Source of the DNA: Streptococcus sp. D7B5
Lineage (GTDB): Bacteria > Bacillota > Bacilli > Lactobacillales > Streptococcaceae
Length of the DNA: 64,000 bases
Reading direction: 5' to 3'
Assembly: GCF_029691405.1 (NCBI RefSeq)
Contig: NZ_CP121467.1
Span: 806,001-870,000 of the forward strand
Part shown: positions 55,532 to 61,038 of the stretch, in pieces
Layout: every line of letters starts with the position of its first letter
How positions within the stretch are numbered: the first letter of the stretch is position 1
The notes under the pieces: generated by a model
Seen by the model: only the letters and a program-made list of their open reading frames with translations
What the model was told of the DNA's origin: nothing
The model's database searches: none
Program-made: the position numbers and the translations under genes

Positions 55532-56224
55532 TTATTTGATTCCCCATTCTTGGGCCAACCAGCTGGAAAAGGCTAGGAATCGTTCAGTCACTTGCTCATG
55601 ATGCCCATAAGGGTCAAAGACAAACTGACCAATTGGATAGCGTTTCTGAAGACTGGTATGGATCTGCTCAGCATAGACTGTTGCTTGAGCCAAGCGATTG
55701 GTATGATGGGCTCCTTCTGTTTGACCATTCTGTAAATACAGTAAACAGTCCAAATTTTTCACCTTTTCTTCCCTGCAATAAGTCGTAAAATCAGGATACC
55801 AAAAGGAACCACAGATAGAAAAGATACAGGAGACCTTGTCAAAATGGAAAAGACTGTATACTGCTGTCAAACCACCTAGTGAGTAACCCCCATAGGCAAG
55901 GCGATTTTTGTCCAGGCGATAAAGCGACTGCAACTTGTCTAAAAGACCTCCAAATAAATGACCATGATAGGCATTTGCCTGACCACCAAAATCTGGAGCC
56001 TCCTCTCTCAGAGCAGCTGCCTTCCAGGGAGTGTATGCGTCTAGGCGATTTTTAGAGGTCAAGCCCACTAAAATCACAGATTCTGAAAGGGAAGATAGGA
56101 AATCCAAGTTTCCATCATTCAAGAGAATCGCTGGATAGGTTTGATTGGAATCATAGGTCGAAGGAAGGCTGACCTTGACTTGGATCCCTTCCCAATCAAA
56201 CTCATTATTTATTGATAAAGTCAT
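55532..56224 (-). CDS. Alpha/beta-hydrolase esterase of the iron-siderophore cassette
   Basis: 230 residues of the esterase-D / enterochelin-esterase-like family: a GGYSLGG nucleophile elbow (Ser), an Asp region, and a C-terminal His in DPYGHHEQV. It lacks a signal peptide, so acts in the cytoplasm, where hydrolysis of an imported iron-loaded siderophore would release iron. ATG at 56224 overlaps the binding-protein gene by 20 nt. Substrate is inferred from operon context only. Confidence 0.8.
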   Translation of the reverse strand: MTLSINNEFDWEGIQVKVSLPSTYDSNQTYPAILLNDGNLDFLSSLSESVILVGLTSKNRLDAYTPWKAAALREEAPDFGGQANAYHGHLFGGLLDKLQSLYRLDKNRLAYGGYSLGGLTAVYSLFHFDKVSCIFSICGSFWYPDFTTYCREEKVKNLDCLLYLQNGQTEGAHHTNRLAQATVYAEQIHTSLQKRYPIGQFVFDPYGHHEQVTERFLAFSSWLAQEWGIK

Positions 56225-57215
56225 TGATTTTCTCAAGGGAATCAATCACTGCTGGACCATAGTCCATCAACTCATCGTAAGAGATGGTCATGATTTTTTG
56301 ATTCTTAATTGCAGGAACATTTTCTAAAACTTCATTTGCCTTCATCAACTCTACTGCGTTAGCATCCAATTTTTTATTGCGGTCGCTGGTCACATAGATA
56401 ATCAACTCAGGATCCATTGACACGAGATTTTCCAAGGTCAAGCCTGATGTTCCCGTTGCAACGTTTGTATAACCAAGTTGATTCAACAAGCTCTCTTGCA
56501 AAGCAGACTTGTAAGCACCGAAGGTTTCGTCGTTATAAGCAACCATAATCAAAGCCTTTTTCTTTTCACCTTGGCTTGCTGGGTTTGCTTTCTTAACAGC
56601 ATCAATTTTAGCTTGTAATTGGGCTGCGTATTCATTGGCCTTGTCCTGCACATTAAAAATCATTCCAAGATTTTTGACATCTTCTACGATATTTCCCAAA
56701 TCTTGCTGAATCGTTGAAAGAGATGCTTTTTGTGTATAGACTGGGATTTTATTTTCATTCCAAGTGCTAACTGTCCCCAAGGATTTTTCAGAAAACATCA
56801 TGTTTCGACCCATCACAGCGTCTGGCTCATAAGAAAGGACTGTCTCTTGTGAGACTGTTTTTTTGTCCCCAATTTGAGGAATCGTCGCAATCGCGTCCTT
56901 GTATTTGTCCGTCACAGCATTATCAGGGTTGAGCATGCCAGCAATTTTATCCTTCAAGCCTAACTCCAATAAGATTTCAGTGGTTGACAGATTGTTGGTG
57001 ATAACTTTTTCAGGTGCCTTCTCAAAAACTTGTTCGACTTCGTTCCCTTTAGCGTCATAGGTTTTGACCGTTAGTGGATAAGTTGTCTCTGTGCTCGCCT
57101 TTTGACTTGTTTCTGCGCTAGATTGTGTGGTAGCCTTTTCAGTGGTAGTGTTGCCACAAGCTGCCATAGTTAGGGTAGCTACTGTTACTAGTAAAATGCT
57201 TAGTGTTTTTTTCAT
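56205..57215 (-). CDS. Iron-siderophore ABC transporter substrate-binding lipoprotein
   Basis: 336 residues: lipoprotein signal ending TMAACG (Cys20), a Thr/Ser-rich linker, then a class III (FecB/FhuD-type) binding fold: KVITNNLSTTEILLELGLKDKIAG, ETVLSYEPDAVMGRN and KAMEVLE-like helices joined by a long backbone helix. Binds Fe-siderophore at the cell surface. AAAGGAAAA ribosome site. Second-last gene of the cassette. Confidence 0.9.
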   Translation of the reverse strand: MKKTLSILLVTVATLTMAACGNTTTEKATTQSSAETSQKASTETTYPLTVKTYDAKGNEVEQVFEKAPEKVITNNLSTTEILLELGLKDKIAGMLNPDNAVTDKYKDAIATIPQIGDKKTVSQETVLSYEPDAVMGRNMMFSEKSLGTVSTWNENKIPVYTQKASLSTIQQDLGNIVEDVKNLGMIFNVQDKANEYAAQLQAKIDAVKKANPASQGEKKKALIMVAYNDETFGAYKSALQESLLNQLGYTNVATGTSGLTLENLVSMDPELIIYVTSDRNKKLDANAVELMKANEVLENVPAIKNQKIMTISYDELMDYGPAVIDSLEKINDFINK

Positions 57216-57234
57216 CTTGTTTTCCTTTTCTTTC

Positions 57235-57990
57235 TTATAAATAGTGAATCATAGCTTGCTGATCCTCGGTCCAAGTAACCTGACTTTGAACTCCATATAC
57301 AGTTTGCAATGACTCTGGGGTGATGGTCTCCTTTGGAGTCCCTTGGTAAAGGATTTCTCCCTCTTTCATCAGATAGAGATAATCCGAATAGCGACAAGCA
57401 AGTTGAATGTCATGTAGGACAGCTAAAACATTGACCTTGAGATTCTTCACAATGGCCAACAAGTCTAGCTGATACTTGATATCCAGGTGATTGGTTGGTT
57501 CGTCCAGGAGCAAGAGAGTCGGTTCTTGCGCCAAGGCGCGGGCTAATAAGACTCGTTGTTTCTCTCCCCCTGACAGGGACGAATAGAGACGAGTTTTCTT
57601 CTCAAGCATATCCACCTTGACGAGAGCATCTTGAACAAGGGCATAATCTCTTTCCTTTTCCTTCTGTAAAAAAGAGAGGTGGGGAGTTCTTCCCAGCAAG
57701 ACGATTTCCTCAACTGTACAATCAAACTGCAATTGATTAAACTGGGTTACAACTGCCATTTGCTTGGCTGTTTCTTTGAGTGACCAATGCTCCAGTGGCT
57801 TTCCATCTAGGCTTATCAAACCTTTGTCCGCCTTTTCCTGACGATAGAGGAGTTTAAGCAGGCTGGTTTTTCCACTTCCATTTGGCCCTAGTATCGTGTG
57901 AAATTGATGCCCCTCAACCTTAAGAGAAACTCCTTTGAGGATTTTTTTCTCTCCTAGTTCAAAGTGGACATCCTGACAAATCAAGTCCAT
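57235..57990 (-). CDS. Iron-siderophore ABC transporter ATPase (FecE type)
   Basis: 251 residues: Walker A GPNGSGKTS, signature SLSGGEKQRVLLARAL, Walker [14 protein letters not shown]-loop and switch His in VLHDIQL. Energises the FecCD-type permease encoded directly upstream. Two nucleotides from the permease gene. Confidence 0.92.
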   Translation of the reverse strand: MDLICQDVHFELGEKKILKGVSLKVEGHQFHTILGPNGSGKTSLLKLLYRQEKADKGLISLDGKPLEHWSLKETAKQMAVVTQFNQLQFDCTVEEIVLLGRTPHLSFLQKEKERDYALVQDALVKVDMLEKKTRLYSSLSGGEKQRVLLARALAQEPTLLLLDEPTNHLDIKYQLDLLAIVKNLKVNVLAVLHDIQLACRYSDYLYLMKEGEILYQGTPKETITPESLQTVYGVQSQVTWTEDQQAMIHYL

Positions 57991-57991
57991 A

Positions 57992-59038
57992 TCAGGCCCT
58001 CACCTCCCTTCGCCTACCTCCAACAATGTAGATAAAGAAGGGAGCACCTACTAAGGCTGTGAAAATACCAATCGGCAGCTCAGCATTTGGAATGATGACA
58101 CGAGAGAGTACATCTGCCCAGACGACAAAGAGTGCACCCAGTAAGGTCGCAACGGGAAAAAGTCTCCTGTAATTCGTTCCTACTAACCCTCGAGCTAAGT
58201 GAGGAGTAATCAAACCAACAAATCCAATAATCCCACAAGTTGCTACTAAGACTGCTGTCAGAACAGCCACCATAGTCACATAAAGATACCAATAAAAGCG
58301 TAAGGGAATCCCCAAAGTTAAAGCAGCCTCATCTCCCATCATCATCGCATTAAAAACACGATACTGGGTAGCGAAAAATAGAAAGGCCAATCCTACTACT
58401 ATAGTTGGCAGGACTAAGTCAGACCAAGTAGTCCCAGCAAGCGAACCCATGGTCCAAAACTTAATGGTCATCACACTGTCAGCATTAGCGCCAACTGAGA
58501 TAATAAAATTGGAAAAAGCTAGAAAGAGAGCATTGACCACCGTTCCTGATAAGATCAGACTAGAAGTCGTCATCCTTCCCTGCATAGAGGCAATGATAAG
58601 GACAGCGATTGTTGCCAAAATAGCTCCAAGGAAAGCTCCAAGGCTAATCACCAATTTTAAACCAAGAATGATGCTCAAAGTTGCCCCTAGAGTTGCACCC
58701 GCAGAAATTCCTAAGACATAGGGCTCTGCGATGGGATTGTTCACTGTAGACTGCATCACGCTACCACACATAGAAAGACCAGCCCCTACTATCAGACCTA
58801 ACAATACTCGGGGGAATCTCATGTTCCATACAATGGCAAGAGTGGACTTGGAAACCTCTCCTATCTCAAGAGGAAATCCCAATCTGCTCAAAATGATCCG
58901 ATAGGTATCTCCTAGATCAATCGCAACAGACCCCATAGAAACAGCTAGAAAGAGAGAAATTCCTAAAACGCTTAGCAAAATAACCAAAAACAACACAAAT
59001 TGCAAATCTTGTCGGCTTCCAGAAAATTTGGAAAGCAT
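57992..59038 (-). CDS. FecCD-family iron-siderophore permease
   Basis: 348 residues, about ten membrane helices, with the family motifs RFPRVLLGLIVGAGLSMCGSV (helix 2 region), NPIAEPYVLGISAGATLGA and the cytoplasmic G-rich coupling loop near CGIIGFVGLITPH. Only one permease gene is present, so a homodimer as in BtuC-type transporters is expected. Start placed at 59038 with AAGGAGG. First gene of the cassette. Confidence 0.9.
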   Translation of the reverse strand: MLSKFSGSRQDLQFVLFLVILLSVLGISLFLAVSMGSVAIDLGDTYRIILSRLGFPLEIGEVSKSTLAIVWNMRFPRVLLGLIVGAGLSMCGSVMQSTVNNPIAEPYVLGISAGATLGATLSIILGLKLVISLGAFLGAILATIAVLIIASMQGRMTTSSLILSGTVVNALFLAFSNFIISVGANADSVMTIKFWTMGSLAGTTWSDLVLPTIVVGLAFLFFATQYRVFNAMMMGDEAALTLGIPLRFYWYLYVTMVAVLTAVLVATCGIIGFVGLITPHLARGLVGTNYRRLFPVATLLGALFVVWADVLSRVIIPNAELPIGIFTALVGAPFFIYIVGGRRREVRA

Positions 59039-59085
59039 GAAAACCTCCTTATACAAAATTAAAAATTTAGAAAATTCTCATAAAA

Positions 59086-59114
59086 AGTATACCATATTTC
59101 TATTAAATGAACAA
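59086..59114 (-). promoter_or_regulatory. Promoter of the iron-siderophore cassette
   Basis: Minus strand TTGTTC (59109-59114), 17-nt spacer, TATACT (59086-59091). Downstream in the untranslated leader lies AGAATTTTCT, an inverted-repeat-like site that might bind a metal regulator; no clear Fur box is seen. The stretch 59039-59364 contains no gene. Confidence 0.7.
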
Positions 59115-59131
59115 GGATAGGGACATATATA

Positions 59132-59213
59132 GAAAAATCCCTCTGATAACAGAGAGCTGATTTGAACTAGAGCCAGAATCCTAGTGAAACAAAAAATCTC
59201 CCCGAAGGGAGAT
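59132..59213 (-). terminator. Two terminators with divergent copy of the rpsO/cadD terminator repeat
   Basis: 59190-59213 is an ATCTCCC-TTCG-GGGAGAT hairpin with TTTTTT on the minus strand. 59132-59197 is a diverged third copy of the repeat described at 59296 and 60381 (CTCTGATAACAGAG stem, GATTTGAAC, ATCCTAGTGAAAC). Confidence 0.7.
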
Positions 59214-59295
59214 GATCTGGTTTATTTTACCTTACAGTGCTAGGAACCGTAACCAAAGATTATACTTGAGTATATCGAGGTAGGGTGACAAAAGT

Positions 59296-59362
59296 AAAAA
59301 AGCTCTCTGAATATCAGAGAGCTTGATTTGAGCTCGGGCTAAAATCCTAGTGAAACAAAAAA
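59296..59362 (-). repeat. cadD terminator, copy of a repeated ~60-bp sequence
   Basis: Immediately after the cadD stop. On the minus strand: a conserved CACTAGGATTTTAGCCCGAG segment, then an AAGCTCTCTGATATTCAGAGAGCTT hairpin region (split here as stem AGCTCTCTGA / TCAGAGAGCT) and TTTTTT. Near-identical to 60381-60440. Confidence 0.8.
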
Positions 59363-59364
59363 AT

Positions 59365-59976
59365 CTACACGATCAGAAAAGTCTCTATCGTGCCATTTTC
59401 ATACATGATGTATAGTCCAAGTAGAATGAATACTATGGGCACAATGATTCGCTCGTATTTTTCAATTGTCTCGAATATTAACGGAATAGAGGATAACATC
59501 CGACTAATCTCGCAAAAGATAATTATGCCGATTACAAACACAAGCAACGCCACGAGGGTCTGTGACCAATCTAACGAAGCAAAATAAGGTATATAGATAC
59601 CTAAATTATCTCCGCCAGACGCAATTGTCAGCAATGTAACTGTCCAAAACAGTTGATTTGCCTTGCTTTGTTCTAATCTTTCAATAATTTCTTCCTCTTC
59701 TTCCTCACCTTCTCCAACAATTGCAAAGCGAATCCCTAAATAGATAGGGATTAAACCAAGCAATCCAACCATCCATTCTTCAGGCACGAAATTAACGACA
59801 TAAGCAGCAACTAAACTCGCCCCTACAAGTAAGCCTGTTCCTAGATATTGCCCCGCATAAATATGCCATTTCTGTTTATTCTGTGATAGCTGTGCAAATA
59901 AAATAATTAAAATAATTAAATAATCGATACTGGTGGAAATATAAACACCAATAGCAGATATGATTGTCTGTCCCAT
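59365..59976 (-). CDS. cadD: CadD-family cadmium/cation resistance transporter
   Basis: 203 residues with five or six membrane helices and the CadD signature: TIISAIGVYISTSIDYLIIL at the N-terminus, an acidic cytoplasmic loop EGEEEEEEIIERLEQ, SGGDNLGIYIPYFASLD and a C-terminal helix. Family members give low-level cadmium (and zinc) resistance by efflux. AGGAGG ribosome site. Preceded by a leader with a 24-codon ORF and a palindrome overlapping the promoter, so metal-responsive control is likely. Confidence 0.88.
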   Translation of the reverse strand: MGQTIISAIGVYISTSIDYLIILIILFAQLSQNKQKWHIYAGQYLGTGLLVGASLVAAYVVNFVPEEWMVGLLGLIPIYLGIRFAIVGEGEEEEEEIIERLEQSKANQLFWTVTLLTIASGGDNLGIYIPYFASLDWSQTLVALLVFVIGIIIFCEISRMLSSIPLIFETIEKYERIIVPIVFILLGLYIMYENGTIETFLIV

Positions 59977-60005
59977 AAAAACCTCCTGTATTAGTCAGTA
60001 ATAAA

Positions 60006-60080
60006 TCAGTAGATTTTAGGAGAGCACAGACACATTAATTTAGCTATCGCTAGTGGGTAATGTCGAACGTAGGAAAGCAT
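60006..60080 (-). CDS. 24-codon leader ORF upstream of cadD
   Basis: ATG at 60080 with a very strong GAGGAGGAG ribosome site, reading MLSYVRHYPLAIAKLMCLCS then four more residues to a stop at 60006, 26 nt before the cadD ribosome site/start region. The peptide has a Cys-Leu-Cys motif and two nearby His/Tyr residues. Position and ribosome site suggest a regulatory leader peptide whose translation or metal sensing affects cadD; no homologue is known to me. Confidence 0.55.
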   Translation of the reverse strand: MLSYVRHYPLAIAKLMCLCSPKIY

Positions 60081-60144
60081 TTTACTCCTCCTCAAAACGT
60101 AGTTACAAAGTAATTTCTAACTGGAATTCGGTGACTACTTCCAT

Positions 60145-60177
60145 GTAAAGTATAACATACTATACTTTACTTCGTAA
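60145..60177 (-). promoter_or_regulatory. cadD promoter overlapped by a 26-bp palindrome
   Basis: GTAAAGTATA-N6-TATACTTTAC (60145-60170) is a perfect 10-bp inverted repeat. On the minus strand it contains the -10 box TATACT (60149-60154) 17 nt from TTACGA (60172-60177). A third half-site (GTAAAGT) follows. Typical operator placement for a repressor. Confidence 0.65.
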
Positions 60178-60207
60178 AGTGTGGGCTCTCCGAGGGGGCT
60201 TGCAGAC

Positions 60208-60236
60208 AGTTACTCGGCTTGAAAAGCCGAGTAACT
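60208..60236. other. Strong hairpin between cadD operator and CRISPR leader
   Basis: Perfect stem AGTTACTCGGCTT / AAGCCGAGTAACT with a three-base loop, no T tract on either side. Role unknown; it is within the presumed CRISPR leader. Confidence 0.6.
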
Positions 60237-60267
60237 GCGCACCTTCATGGTGTCATTAGCTGATACC

Positions 60268-60374
60268 ATTTGAGGTTTTTGTAGTCTCCAAAATTATGAC
60301 CGATAAAACACGCGCCACAGATTTATGAGATGATCATAAGTTTTTGTAGTCTCCAAAATTGTGACCGATAAAAC
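60268..60374 (+). CRISPR. Orphan mini-CRISPR, type II-A-like: leader anchor, two repeats, one spacer
   Basis: ATTTGAG (60268-60274) directly abuts a 35-bp repeat GTTTTTGTAGTCTCC...ATAAAAC at 60275-60309; a second copy at 60340-60374 differs by one base (A to G at repeat position 22). Between them is a unique 30-nt spacer (60310-60339). ATTTGAG is the known leader-anchoring sequence next to the first repeat in streptococcal type II-A arrays, and GTTTTTGTA...AAAAC ends match that repeat class (for example the GTTTTTGTACTCTC start of S. thermophilus CRISPR1). No cas gene or tracrRNA is visible in the window. Confidence 0.7.
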
Positions 60375-60380
60375 CTCAAT

Positions 60381-60440
60381 AAAAAAGCTCTCTGAAGTCA
60401 GAGAGCTGATTTGAGCTCGGGCTAAAATCCTAGTGAAAAA
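60381..60440 (-). terminator. rpsO terminator, copy of the repeated sequence
   Basis: Minus strand: CACTAGGATTTTAGCCCGAG, then stem AGCTCTCTGA / TCAGAGAGCT and TTTTTT. Almost identical to the cadD terminator at 59296-59362, and probably ends the rpsO transcript. Confidence 0.8.
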
Positions 60441-60520
60441 GATGAAACTCCTTGTGTTCATCGAACACTGTTTCCTTTCCCTATTTTCATACGGATTTTT
60501 GGAGCCCTTAGCATCATAAT

Positions 60521-60624
60521 TCTTGCTGGATAAAACGTTTATAGACTAGGCGACGAGGCGAAGATTGTACTAATGGTACATCGAGCTGAAGCCAACGAAG
60601 TATAGAAACGTTTTAGACGCAAGA
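60521..60624. repeat. ~104-bp inverted-repeat element adjoining rpsO
   Basis: Left end TCTTGCTGGATAAAACGTTT (60521-60540) and right end, read in reverse complement, TCTTGCGTCTAAAACGTTT (60606-60624); the inner parts (GGCGACGAGGCGAAG / GTTGGCTTCAGC) partly pair. It begins one base after the rpsO stop codon. Could be a MITE-like element or a long RNA hairpin; no coding capacity. Confidence 0.65.
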
Positions 60625-60894
60625 TTAGCGACGAAGTCCAAGAGAGTTGATTAACTCACGGTAACGGTTAACGTCGTTTTTACGCAAGTATGCAAGCAAG
60701 TTACGACGGCGACCGATTTTCTTCATCAATCCACGGTAAGTAGCGTGGTCTTTTTTGTGTTGTTTGATGTGTTCGTTAAGGTGGTTGATTTCCCAAGTAA
60801 GGACAGCAACTTGAACCTCTACTGAACCTGTATCACCTTCGTGACGTGCATATTGTGCGATGATTTCATTTTTTTTCTCTTTTGAGATTGCCAT
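60625..60894 (-). CDS. rpsO: 30S ribosomal protein uS15
   Basis: 89 residues, complete S15 ([21 protein letters not shown] ... [23 protein letters not shown], here split as two stretches), binding 16S rRNA early in 30S assembly. Monocistronic with strong promoter and a structured leader that probably carries S15 autoregulation. AAGGAGAAA ribosome site. Confidence 0.98.
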   Translation of the reverse strand: MAISKEKKNEIIAQYARHEGDTGSVEVQVAVLTWEINHLNEHIKQHKKDHATYRGLMKKIGRRRNLLAYLRKNDVNRYRELINSLGLRR

Positions 60895-60978
60895 GATGTT
60901 TCTCCTTTTTATTTGGCTTCATCCGAGTGACAGGTTGGCATGCCTGTAACCAAGAAGAAGTTATTTGTCTTTACGACA
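60895..60978 (-). promoter_or_regulatory. Structured rpsO leader (S15 autoregulation candidate)
   Basis: Minus-strand leader of ~85 nt containing ACAGG...CCTGT hairpin and CTCGGATGAAGCC, which has a GGAT element like those recognised by S15 in Gram-positive leaders. Position just upstream of the ribosome site fits feedback control; structure match is not confirmed. Confidence 0.45.
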
Positions 60979-60984
60979 GTTCTT

Positions 60985-61013
60985 ATTCTACCAAGAAGCA
61001 GAGACTTTGTCAA
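60985..61013 (-). promoter_or_regulatory. rpsO promoter
   Basis: Minus strand TTGACA (61008-61013), 17-nt spacer, TAGAAT (60985-60990). Confidence 0.88.
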
Positions 61014-61038
61014 CTGATTTACTGTTTAAAACCTTGAA

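Noticed and set aside
59977..60100. yybP-ykoY manganese riboswitch upstream of cadD, suggested by GAGGAGTA
   Set aside because: The GUCGUCA and CCGGC elements are missing, and the same bases are better explained as the ribosome site of a 24-codon leader ORF.
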